64,000 nt of DNA from an uncultured Veillonella sp. (GTDB lineage: Bacteria > Bacillota > Negativicutes > Veillonellales > Veillonellaceae), in contig CABSJL010000005.1 of NCBI GenBank assembly GCA_902478055.1, positions 1-64,000 on the forward strand. Reading direction: 5' to 3'. Under the pieces are notes generated by a model. That model saw only the letters and a program-made list of their open reading frames with translations. It was not told where the DNA came from and searched no databases. Shown here in pieces: positions 17,001 to 24,500 of this stretch. The position numbers and the translations under genes are program-made. Position 1 is the first letter of the stretch. Each line of letters opens with the position of its first letter.

Positions 17001-19156
17001 CACAATCTCCATTTAGAGCGAACTCTGCTATTGGTTCTGCCAAAGCAAATATGTACGATGCTAATCGTCATAGCTTTGAACAACGCTTACGACTTGGCTT
17101 TGATGCACGTCTTAATGAGTTTACAAACCTCAAAGTTATCGGCAGTGCGACTGGCATGAGTGGTGTAGATACAAGCTGGACTCAATCTGATTCTAAAGGC
17201 TTTAACCATCAACGAATCGATACCGTGGATCTCACAAGACGTGTAAAAAAATGGGACGTATCTGTGGGCCGCTTAACTGAGCCTATGGGTGCGAGTGGAT
17301 ATTGGTTCGGTCAATCCTATGACGGTGTTCGTGCCGTTTGGAATGGTCACGACTCTCAAGTTCGTATCGGTGTTGGTACTTTCAAACATAGTACAGGTAT
17401 TACTGATTCTGCCTATACTCACGCAGTACATGAAGTTATTTACAGACCGCCAACAGCGGCTGAGTTAATCGGTATTAATCGCGATGAGTTCCCATACGAT
17501 ATTGAAAGTGCTACTAAAACCGGTTCAGATGGTGAGAAAAAATCTAGTGAAGATACAGCTGCACCAGATAGCCCTAATGGTATTTATGATTCTACTTATA
17601 AAGGTAAGACAGATAGCATCTACTTCTATCAACAACTGAAAGACTTGCAAGCTGAATATGAAGCTTATAAAGAATCCTTGGATTTAAGCTGGAGTAATCC
17701 AAATCGCGATCAAGAGCTTGAAAAGGCAAATGCTAAGCTTGCGGAAACACAACAAAAACAAGCTCAAGTGATGAGCCGCTTACAAGATATTCTTACAAAG
17801 GCATACCCTACAGATATGGCTGAGAAGAAATTCTCCCTCGATATTCCATCTGGTGGTTATGCAATGTATGAAATTACTAATAAGAATACAGGGGAAAAAC
17901 TCTATAAGACCGGGGACATTATGTATAATGTGAACTCTTCTTTATACCCTGAATACTTAAAAGAAAAGGCTAAAGGTCTTATCATATCTACTGATAATAA
18001 AGATGCTTTAGTAAATCCTAAAGCCTATGTTGAAAAACATAGTGACGAGATCAATCAATCTGTAGCAGAAATTGCTAAATATAATGCTACAGATAACTGG
18101 AGCAACTATAACAATAGTGAGCTTGATGTGGTTTGGGTTAAACAGCCAGATGGCACTTACAAACAATCCTATGATTACTATGGACAACCATCTAGTGATT
18201 ATGAGTTCACTGGATACTTAGGGGCTAAAACGTATAAATACGATAGTGGTAACTATGTATTTAGCGATTTTGATGCTAAGGATGCGATTTACAAAAAGAA
18301 CTTTACAATGTCCTCCAATGATTGGGGTGAAGGTAGTTCTTACTATGGTTGGGGCATGCCAAATGCATTGTTCAATTATATGTATAATCTTGAAAAGGTT
18401 GTACATGATGCAGAGTCTGAAAACAAATTACCACGTGAAGCGATTGGTAAGATCATTGGTAACTTGATTCAAATAGAAGGTGTAGTTCTTGAAAAAGACA
18501 ATGTACCAGCTATTGATAAAGCTGCCTTTATTCAATACAAGAAACAAATAGGCTCTCGTCTTGGTTTACAAGCGTGGTATTTACGCTCCTTTGGCGGTAA
18601 AACGCATACATACTTAAATGCAAATGGCAACGGTAATGACGAACATAGCTTCTCTAATGTAGCCCATGTATTTGGTATCGGCGCTAAATATCAACTGGGT
18701 GCTAATGCATCTGTAACCGTTGATTACGGGCAAAATCGTTCTAACTTGGGCCGTTATTTAAATGGTAACACTGTATACCAACACGAACGTGGCACAGCCG
18801 ACTTTGCTCTTAAAGGTCATCAAATGGGTGGTACACCACACTTCTGGATGGCTCGTCTAGATATTGGGCGTGCTGATCTAGATGTTCCGAAATCTTGGAA
18901 TGCGTTCATCGATTACAAATACTTTGAACATGGCTCCTTCTTTGGTGGCAATGGTACTGGCGCAGTACCGGATCGTTATCTCGACGGTATACGCAGCTTT
19001 ACATTTGGTGCTGGCTATGTACCTCGCAAGGATTTACTTCTTGAGGCTTTCTACACATTCGATGCGAAGGGCACTAATAAACGAGATACTTTATATGGTA
19101 GTGAAAGCTTTAAGTTAGGCGATTATACAAGAATTCAAGGGACCTACAGGTTCTAA
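14069..19156 (+). CDS. TonB-dependent receptor fused to a second porin-like barrel (1695 aa)
   Basis: An outer-membrane receptor of unusual size, probably for heme. The signal peptide ends near residue 30 and a TonB-box-like DVVHVKG follows. The plug domain (about 55-170) includes VSIRGAEARHTLILVDG and the Gly-rich SDAIGGVVNIITKK. The first barrel runs to about residue 892, ending YRVGVNLKF, and contains GNPNLKPE near 662, common in receptor barrels. A Gly/Asn/Thr-rich linker (about 893-940) leads to a second barrel-like region of about 750 residues that starts GDYRARWMAHDG and ends DYTRIQGTYRF, with a final Phe as in barrel-assembly signals. That second part carries a predicted helical insert near 1185-1250. 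Ordinary receptors are 600-1000 residues. The frame is uninterrupted. Downstream exbB, exbD, tonB, flavodoxin and radical SAM heme genes point to heme as substrate. Confidence 0.88.
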   Translation: MNRWGHVKRSIILSSAVALWLSAPLVVWAGNATVTTDVVHVKGTWAEEEAKLNSQQVQIITKKEIEKKQAKSVEDIIFTQTGVSRTVDAMGRVGVSIRGAEARHTLILVDGQPVLGDFDKYSGAADEVQRLGTENVERIEVIQGAASAKYGSDAIGGVVNIITKKAQKKPTLQLNAEGMRRKSDGDAFPYQNFFIRADSGQMGKLKVGLSGSKRDLMPVLASVKRRDSGMAFDYAKHNFKPNVLRYYGDAADIGLVATYDANDKNKFEMRLNRYTEDLVRDVKHSDSDLEPQQHFKRTADRNTANLQWSSRAGKSDWTVETNYSRIKENDVALISYTGRSAYEGSNELRYIDNIDHRQLDIRANANTQLNKNHLLSYGVSYAREEGSGSRLKSSPNTSTMYIDPWDYDKSLLVDKLDRLVRRKGDNSIKVYSHIHDYKFINSGGGMPQWDMDYEYYGAETDAQKPGITYDDYINYGLSESRLSDWSSTSPNNQPVTDEFKARYKVLEDRLKAENPVLSATRANIVGDYFKYGESNDPEMRKKAPKLNGKAFLEEYRSRDQRLTTGSGTIRKLNAYVSDTWQVNKNLTLSPILRFDNSSLFGSNLSASLGMTYNVKGNTHRRFKANVGTGYTEPGMGELWYNWEMYASNPVGIGVAKLGWYWAGNPNLKPEKSVNFDMSLEGENKNTYARVGVFHNRIKNYMSVYFTGDFMDFAPYLKGDAKYQRAPDMIYSFKNIGKAEITGVQAEVQQKFGKYWSGKLGYTYLHAINKSDPSMPRQLLDKPMHKVDIGITYDNPKSGWNGSIWGDYYINMLDSNTLNNGGNYWPDILSGDAGVYNKQTYEKKTFGIWNVMVQKRFNKNAMMYFGINNIFNHRDDDRATQERVYRVGVNLKFGGGDSSKTTAIGKSKDGTTVNAVGANTPNGANGEVVNAESGVQNVADVVRLTDFIRSDFDTTKERGVTLVGDYRARWMAHDGSNRPQSPFRANSAIGSAKANMYDANRHSFEQRLRLGFDARLNEFTNLKVIGSATGMSGVDTSWTQSDSKGFNHQRIDTVDLTRRVKKWDVSVGRLTEPMGASGYWFGQSYDGVRAVWNGHDSQVRIGVGTFKHSTGITDSAYTHAVHEVIYRPPTAAELIGINRDEFPYDIESATKTGSDGEKKSSEDTAAPDSPNGIYDSTYKGKTDSIYFYQQLKDLQAEYEAYKESLDLSWSNPNRDQELEKANAKLAETQQKQAQVMSRLQDILTKAYPTDMAEKKFSLDIPSGGYAMYEITNKNTGEKLYKTGDIMYNVNSSLYPEYLKEKAKGLIISTDNKDALVNPKAYVEKHSDEINQSVAEIAKYNATDNWSNYNNSELDVVWVKQPDGTYKQSYDYYGQPSSDYEFTGYLGAKTYKYDSGNYVFSDFDAKDAIYKKNFTMSSNDWGEGSSYYGWGMPNALFNYMYNLEKVVHDAESENKLPREAIGKIIGNLIQIEGVVLEKDNVPAIDKAAFIQYKKQIGSRLGLQAWYLRSFGGKTHTYLNANGNGNDEHSFSNVAHVFGIGAKYQLGANASVTVDYGQNRSNLGRYLNGNTVYQHERGTADFALKGHQMGGTPHFWMARLDIGRADLDVPKSWNAFIDYKYFEHGSFFGGNGTGAVPDRYLDGIRSFTFGAGYVPRKDLLLEAFYTFDAKGTNKRDTLYGSESFKLGDYTRIQGTYRF

Positions 19157-19191
19157 TGTTCAGTCTGTAAACAGGCAGAAAGGTTACTAAT

Positions 19192-19809
19192 ATGGAAAAC
19201 TTAAATTATGTCATTCACTTGTTTCATAGCGGCGGGTATGTAATGTATCCATTATTACTCTTGTCTTTTATGGTTATCGCTATCGCTACAGAACGAGCTT
19301 TCTACTATCGCAAATATGCCAGTAAAACTTTCGTTGTTACCCATGCAGTCAATGAACTAGCAAAATTACAAAATTGGGCAGAAATTGATAAAGTAATCAA
19401 AGAAAACCCATCTATTGCGAGCCGTATTGCAGAAGCAGGTTTACATAATGCTTCTAGCGAGGAAGCTATGAAAACAGCCTTTGCTGACCAAATGGGTGTA
19501 GACGCAGTAGGCTTCCGTAAATATATGGACTACCTCAGTGCTACCGTTACAATCTCTCCATTATTGGGCCTATTAGGTACTGTAACAGGTATGATCGGTT
19601 CTTTCAGTATCCTTGACTCCGGTGCGGGCGCATCTGCTATCACTGGTGGTGTAGGTGAGGCCCTCATCGCTACCGCGTCCGGTTTGTGTGTAGCCATCAT
19701 GGCATTTATTGTGTACACATTCTTTAGCCATCGTTTAGATTCTATTATTAATCAAATTGAAGGTATGTGCGTGAGCATCGTTAGTGCTAAGCGAGAAGGG
19801 TGGAAATGA
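19192..19809 (+). CDS. exbB: ExbB-type proton channel subunit
   Basis: A 205-residue MotA/TolQ/ExbB protein. The first membrane segment (about 15-35) is followed by a cytoplasmic loop and two later segments (about 115-137 and 160-185), including the conserved LLGLLGTVTGMIGSF. With ExbD it uses proton flow across the inner membrane to power TonB. It starts 35 bases after the receptor stop and overlaps exbD in an ATGA. Its place between receptor and tonB assigns it to ExbB rather than TolQ. Confidence 0.93.
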   Translation: MENLNYVIHLFHSGGYVMYPLLLLSFMVIAIATERAFYYRKYASKTFVVTHAVNELAKLQNWAEIDKVIKENPSIASRIAEAGLHNASSEEAMKTAFADQMGVDAVGFRKYMDYLSATVTISPLLGLLGTVTGMIGSFSILDSGAGASAITGGVGEALIATASGLCVAIMAFIVYTFFSHRLDSIINQIEGMCVSIVSAKREGWK

Positions 19810-20219
19810 TTATGAACTTACAAAGCTTTCGTATGAAAACAAAGCCTGAATTCATGATTATTCCAATGATTGATATTATCTTCTTCTTGTTGGTATTCTT
19901 CATGATGAATAGCTTACAAACAGTAGCTCAAAAAGCATTATCTGTACAATTACCACAAGCTACTAGTGCATCCGCACCGGCTCAGTTACCAGTTGTATTT
20001 ACACTTGATGCGGAAGGGCATATTACAATTGATAACAATCCAATGAGTATTGATCAAGCAGAAGCTATGATTAAACAGCGGATTCAAGAAAATCCTAACG
20101 CTAGTGTTATCTTACAAGCCGACAAACGTGCAGCTCATGGTCAAGTAGTAGCGATTATGGATATGCTAAAACAATCTGGTGTTAAACGCTTGGCTATTGC
20201 AGCTGAACAGAAAGGATAA
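19806..20219 (+). CDS. exbD: ExbD-type proton channel subunit
   Basis: A 137-residue ExbD/TolR protein with one membrane helix (about 20-40). The helix carries the essential Asp in PMIDIIFFLLVFFMM, and a periplasmic domain follows. I use the ATG at 19806, which overlaps the exbB stop as ATGA; a GTG at 19800 is possible but less likely. It works in complex with ExbB and TonB. tonB begins two bases after its stop. Confidence 0.93.
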   Translation: MIMNLQSFRMKTKPEFMIIPMIDIIFFLLVFFMMNSLQTVAQKALSVQLPQATSASAPAQLPVVFTLDAEGHITIDNNPMSIDQAEAMIKQRIQENPNASVILQADKRAAHGQVVAIMDMLKQSGVKRLAIAAEQKG

Positions 20220-20221
20220 CT

Positions 20222-21022
20222 ATGGGACTAGGCATATCATGGAAAAAAGCAGCCATTATATCCGCCATAGTTCATCTTATTGCTCTATTTATTGCCGTAA
20301 TCTTTTTTGTAGTGGTTCCAGCAATTCAAGACATGGAAACTTATGAAATCGACCTCACACAAAGTGTGCTCGATGATGGCGGCAGTGGTCATGCCGGCGG
20401 TGGAGGCGGTAATAGATCTGACCTATTCCCTAAACCGCTATCAGCTGATGAAGTGGCGGCAAGAACAAAGGCTGTTGTAGCGAATATAGATCCATCTCCT
20501 ACAACAGATATTCCTGATGCAGTAGATGTAGCCAAAAAAGGTGGCGAACATAAAGGTAATACCTCTGGCGATAATTCCGCAGGGGGTTCCGGCCCCGGAC
20601 ATGGTGGCGGCTCTGGCGGTGGTAACGGTACAGGTGTTGGCACTGGTAATGGCGATGGCCAAGGTCAGGGAAATGGCAATGGTAATGGCAATGGTAATGG
20701 CAATGGTGATAGTCATGGTACAGTGAAAGCTGCATTTGATGTAGAAGGATTTCGTGCAAGAGTGCAAGACAATGCACAAATGCCTTCCATGGCTTTAAAA
20801 AGAAAGTTACAAGGTGATGTAACTGTACAAGTTACATTAGATACAAATGGCAACCTTATTGGTCAAAGTATTGTATCTTCTACAAATGAAATATTCAATG
20901 ATGCGGCAATGTCTGCCGTAGTGGCCGCAACACCATATAAAAATCCAACAGGCGAAGATATCGATATCAAGGTACCAGTTGAGTTTAGAGGTCACGAATC
21001 CTCTGATGATGAGGAGGAATAA
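20222..21022 (+). CDS. tonB: TonB energy transducer with a Gly/Asn linker
   Basis: A 266-residue TonB-like protein. An N-terminal membrane anchor (about 9-33) is followed by a periplasmic linker and a C-terminal TonB domain (about 185-260), including LQGDVTVQVTLDTNGNL and AAMSAVVAATPYKNP. The linker lacks the usual Pro-Glu/Pro-Lys repeats. It is Gly-rich and has six Gly-Asn pairs in a row, coded by a hexanucleotide repeat. The end is very acidic (ESSDDEEE). It should span the periplasm and pull on the receptor encoded at the front of the operon. Confidence 0.88.
   Translation: MGLGISWKKAAIISAIVHLIALFIAVIFFVVVPAIQDMETYEIDLTQSVLDDGGSGHAGGGGGNRSDLFPKPLSADEVAARTKAVVANIDPSPTTDIPDAVDVAKKGGEHKGNTSGDNSAGGSGPGHGGGSGGGNGTGVGTGNGDGQGQGNGNGNGNGNGNGDSHGTVKAAFDVEGFRARVQDNAQMPSMALKRKLQGDVTVQVTLDTNGNLIGQSIVSSTNEIFNDAAMSAVVAATPYKNPTGEDIDIKVPVEFRGHESSDDEEE
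20669..20704 (+). repeat. Hexanucleotide tandem repeat in tonB
   Basis: Six copies in a row of GGNAAT (mostly GGCAAT and GGTAAT in alternation, so a 12-base higher unit) code for Gly-Asn pairs. Because the unit is a multiple of three, copy changes would alter linker length without shifting the frame. Confidence 0.85.
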
Positions 21023-21084
21023 AAGTATCTACGTAATAGATCTATTTTAGTAATATACTCATCCAAGAATTAAAGGAGCTAATT

Positions 21085-21603
21085 ATGAAATCCATTATTT
21101 TATATTCTTCACTCACGGGAAATACAAAAAGTGTTGCAGAAGCAATGGCTTCTGTAATGCCTGAAGGTACACCTTGCGTTCCTGTAAAAGAAGCGCCTGA
21201 GAATTTAGCTGATTATGATACAGTATTTGTAGGCTTCTGGGTAGACCGTGGTACAGCGAATAAAGAGGCTGCCAAATTGATTGAAACCTTAACAAATCCT
21301 AACATCGTATTCTTTGCTACATTAGGTATGTATGCAGATTCTGATCATGCTCGTGAAAGTATTGAAAAAGCATCTGAATTACTACAACATAAAGAGTCCC
21401 TTGTAGATGGATTCGTATGTCAAGGTAAAATTGATCCGAAAGTCATCGAAATGATGTATAAAATGTTCCCACCGGGATCTGCTCATGGTCAAAGCCCTGA
21501 ACGCGATGCCTTACATAAAGCGGCTGAAACACATCCAGACGAACAAGACTTTGCAAATGCAAAAGAATTTACAAAATCTGTACTTGCAAAGTTGCAAGCC
21601 TAA
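21085..21603 (+). CDS. Flavodoxin-family protein of the heme operon (HmuF-like)
   Basis: A 172-residue flavodoxin-like protein. The FMN phosphate loop is SSLTGNTKSVAEAM near the N-terminus, with FVGFWVDRGTANK and FFATLGMYADSDH as later flavin loops. The ribosome site is AAAGGAG. It lies between tonB and the radical SAM heme enzyme. In Fusobacterium a flavodoxin-type protein (HmuF) encoded beside the radical SAM heme enzyme HmuW acts in heme trafficking and reduction of the linear product, so the same role is likely here. It could also feed electrons to the radical SAM enzyme. Confidence 0.82.
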   Translation: MKSIILYSSLTGNTKSVAEAMASVMPEGTPCVPVKEAPENLADYDTVFVGFWVDRGTANKEAAKLIETLTNPNIVFFATLGMYADSDHARESIEKASELLQHKESLVDGFVCQGKIDPKVIEMMYKMFPPGSAHGQSPERDALHKAAETHPDEQDFANAKEFTKSVLAKLQA

Positions 21604-21622
21604 ACTGAAAGGGGATTGGAGT

Positions 21623-23263
21623 ATGAGTTTAGCAAGTTTCTTTGAATCCATTCCGGAGAAACAACGCAATCTACAATTAGGTTTAGAATGCGATAATCCG
21701 ATGAGTGGTGCATTCCCGCATAAACGGGTTGTTCATGCAGGGCTAAATGGCACCTTAGTTTCTCCAAAGGAAACACAAGCCGTTTGGGATACCTTAATGA
21801 ATGGCACACCGAAAAAGGGTGAAATGCAATGCGCCTATATTCACATTCCGTTTTGTAAGACTAAATGCACATATTGTGGTTTCTTCCAAAACGGTACGAG
21901 TCAAAACGTAGAGGACCAATATATTGATGGTCTTGTTAGTGAGTTAAAACTAGCTAGTGAGCGTCCAAGATTAAAAGATGGATTAATCCACGCCGTATTT
22001 ATCGGCGGTGGTACACCAACATCGTTATCTCCATCAAACTCTGAAAGATTGTTGAAAGCTATTAAAGAGTATTTGCCACTAGCTAATGATTATGAATTGA
22101 CCTTAGAAGGTCGTATTCACGATTTGATTCCTGAAAATCTCGACGTATGGATGGCAAATGGCGTTAACCGTATGTCCATTGGGGTACAATCTTTCAACAC
22201 AGAGGTACGCCAAATGGTGGGACGTTTAGATACAAAAGAAACCGTATTAGAGCGGTTAGCAGCGTTAAAAGCCTATGGACAATGCTCTGTTGTTATCGAT
22301 TTAATCTACGGTTTGCCCGGACAAACCATGGAGGTTTGGGAACAGGACTTAGCCGATTTAGTAAGCTCTGGCGTAGATGGTGCAGACCTATATCAATTAA
22401 ATGTATTTGATGGGAGTGATCTTAATAAAGATATTGAAAAAGGCAAGGTGCCCGCAGCAGCCACAACAGCTATGCAAGGGGATATGTTCGAGTTTGGCCG
22501 CAAATACTTAGACGAGCGTTCTTATCGTCGGTTGAGTGCAGCTCACTGGAGTGCGAACAACCGTGAACGTAGCTTGTATAATATCTTAGCTAAAGCTGGT
22601 GTTCCCATGTTCCCATTCGGCAGTGGTGCAGGTGGTAATGTTGATGGCTATGGAATGATGTTACATCGTGCGTTAAAACCGTATGAAGATATGGTTAGCC
22701 GCGGTGAAAAACCATTTATGGCACTCATGAAGCAAAGTGATTTACAACCTATCGTAAATCAGGTGGTAAGTCAGCTTGAACAAGGTTTCCTCAATATTAA
22801 GAGCTTAACTGAATTAGATGCAAAACTAGATGAATTAAACTGGCTTTATAAATTATGGGAAAAACGTGGTCTCGTAGCTTACAATGGTTTGCTTTATAAG
22901 TTGACTGCAGCCGGTGAATTCTGGACGGTAAATCTTACACAAAGTACATTAGAAGCCGTTGAGTATATTATGACTGGTAAAAACTCCTTCGCTATGGAGG
23001 CAGTAGCAGCTCAAGATACTAAAACAACGTCTAAAGATAATCCTAATCAAGAGGTGCGCGGTATTGGCCAAGGTAAAGCCAATATTTCGGTACCTACAGA
23101 TGAAGATTCAGAAGCGCAACGCAAGGAAGCTCTCATTGCAAAAGCAAAGGCAGAAATCGCTAAAAGCGGTGCTTCTGGTGAGTCAGCAAATCGAATGGTA
23201 CAAGCTATGTACAATTTGAGTGCTGATGAAATTGAATATATGATGGAACGTATGATGTCTTAA
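21623..23263 (+). CDS. Radical SAM heme-opening enzyme (ChuW/HutW/HmuW family)
   Basis: A 546-residue radical SAM protein. The cluster motif CKTKCTYC (C78, C82, C85) is preceded by YIHIPFC and followed by the SAM motif FIGGGTPTSL and later SIGVQSFN and DLIYGLPGQT, as in HemN-like enzymes. The long N-terminal lead before the cluster and the YRRLSAAHW region fit the ChuW/HutW branch, which methylates and opens heme to anaerobilin and frees iron without oxygen. HemW/HemN are alternatives, but the operon with a TonB system and flavodoxin favours ChuW. A charged tail of about 80 residues is extra. I start at the ATG at 21623 after AAAGGGG; an upstream extension from 21485 overlaps the flavodoxin gene. 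Confidence 0.86.
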   Translation: MSLASFFESIPEKQRNLQLGLECDNPMSGAFPHKRVVHAGLNGTLVSPKETQAVWDTLMNGTPKKGEMQCAYIHIPFCKTKCTYCGFFQNGTSQNVEDQYIDGLVSELKLASERPRLKDGLIHAVFIGGGTPTSLSPSNSERLLKAIKEYLPLANDYELTLEGRIHDLIPENLDVWMANGVNRMSIGVQSFNTEVRQMVGRLDTKETVLERLAALKAYGQCSVVIDLIYGLPGQTMEVWEQDLADLVSSGVDGADLYQLNVFDGSDLNKDIEKGKVPAAATTAMQGDMFEFGRKYLDERSYRRLSAAHWSANNRERSLYNILAKAGVPMFPFGSGAGGNVDGYGMMLHRALKPYEDMVSRGEKPFMALMKQSDLQPIVNQVVSQLEQGFLNIKSLTELDAKLDELNWLYKLWEKRGLVAYNGLLYKLTAAGEFWTVNLTQSTLEAVEYIMTGKNSFAMEAVAAQDTKTTSKDNPNQEVRGIGQGKANISVPTDEDSEAQRKEALIAKAKAEIAKSGASGESANRMVQAMYNLSADEIEYMMERMMS

Positions 23264-23360
23264 ATTTATAGTACACCTTGAATCTAACAACCCTTTCCAA
23301 TAACAACATATACTAAACGAGACATAGTACGTGACATATAGTACTCTTTGTAGTACAGAA

Positions 23361-23393
23361 AAACCCCAGACAATAGTCTGGGGTTTACTTTTT
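23361..23393 (+). terminator. Intrinsic terminator after the heme operon
   Basis: AAACCCCAGAC and its exact complement close an AATA loop; a T-rich stretch follows. It marks the end of the operon that starts with the TonB receptor. Confidence 0.88.
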
Positions 23394-23473
23394 ATAAGGT
23401 GAAAGGTATTCTGTAACTATAAGAAGTAATATTGTTGTATGAATAGTTATGTTTTCGGAGTTAGGAGATTAGT

Positions 23474-24490
23474 ATGAGTACATTTCCTCAAAAACATATA
23501 GATATTGTTGGCATAGGTGCCAGTACATTAGATCGATTTATCGTCGTCGATCATTATCCTACAGGCCGTGAGGTACAACAAGTCGTATCGTCTACTACAG
23601 ATGGTGGTGGGCCAGTGGCTACAGCACTAGCGGTGGCAGGAAAATATGGTGCCCGTACAGCTATGATTGATAGCATTGGTGAGGACATGGTAGGTCGTCA
23701 TATATTAGATGACTTTGAAAAATATAATGTTAATACAGAGGCAATTCAAGTTGAACGCGGTGCTAAGAGCGGTGTGGCAACAATCCTCGTAAAACAGAGT
23801 ACTGGTGAACGTGCTGTATTTTTTGAACGGTCTACTGCAACTGAGCCTGAGTTTTTAGATACCCATAAGCAGCTCATAGAATCTGCCTATATTCTGCATA
23901 TCAATGGTCGACATCGCCAACTCATGCGCTCTGCTATGGCCGTTGCAAAAGAGGTAGGCACTATTATTTCTTTAGATGGTGGTGCTCAGCGTTACGATGA
24001 AGACATGAAGCCTATTACTGAAGCCAGTCATATCGTTATCGTAGCTCGTGATTATGCTGAAAAATATACGGGTACAACTAATCTAGAAGAGGCTTGTCGT
24101 ATCATTCATGAACGAGGTGCATGTATTGCAGGTGTTACAGATGGTGCTAATGGCAGTTATTTTGTATGGCCTGATGGAACATTTTATCGATGTGAACCAT
24201 TTACTCAAGCTACCGTAGTAGATACAACGGGGGCTGGGGATAGCTTTCATGGGGCTTTTTTAGCTAATTTAGTACATACAATTAATCATATGAAGGGGCA
24301 AGACGCAACTTCGACGACTAAGCATGACCGTGCATCTATACATGCTGTAGAGTTGCTAAAAGCTTGTGCGCATTCCGATTTAGAGAAGGCTGCTATTTTT
24401 GCATCTGCAGTAGCTTCTTTAAATACACAAGGCATAGGCGGGCGCAGTCCACTACCAACGTTAAAGTCAGTGCAGGAACTAATAGGATAG
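23474..24490 (+). CDS. PfkB-family carbohydrate/nucleoside kinase
   Basis: A 338-residue PfkB (ribokinase-type) kinase. The Gly-rich DGGGPVATALAVA near residue 40 and the C-terminal signature DTTGAGDSFHGAF with its catalytic Asp are clear. It transfers phosphate from ATP to a sugar or similar alcohol. The substrate cannot be told; fructose-, ribose- and sulfo-sugar kinases all look alike at this level. The ribosome site is GGAG. It is ten bases ahead of the potassium uptake gene and probably shares its mRNA, an odd pairing. Confidence 0.85.
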   Translation: MSTFPQKHIDIVGIGASTLDRFIVVDHYPTGREVQQVVSSTTDGGGPVATALAVAGKYGARTAMIDSIGEDMVGRHILDDFEKYNVNTEAIQVERGAKSGVATILVKQSTGERAVFFERSTATEPEFLDTHKQLIESAYILHINGRHRQLMRSAMAVAKEVGTIISLDGGAQRYDEDMKPITEASHIVIVARDYAEKYTGTTNLEEACRIIHERGACIAGVTDGANGSYFVWPDGTFYRCEPFTQATVVDTTGAGDSFHGAFLANLVHTINHMKGQDATSTTKHDRASIHAVELLKACAHSDLEKAAIFASAVASLNTQGIGGRSPLPTLKSVQELIG

Positions 24491-24500
24491 GACTATAGTT

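Noticed and set aside
20669..20704. CRISPR-like repeat
   Set aside because: The units are six bases without spacers and are coding.
20441..20779. Long antisense frames opposite tonB
   Set aside because: They reflect the repeat and codon bias of the Gly/Asn linker; they have no ribosome sites.
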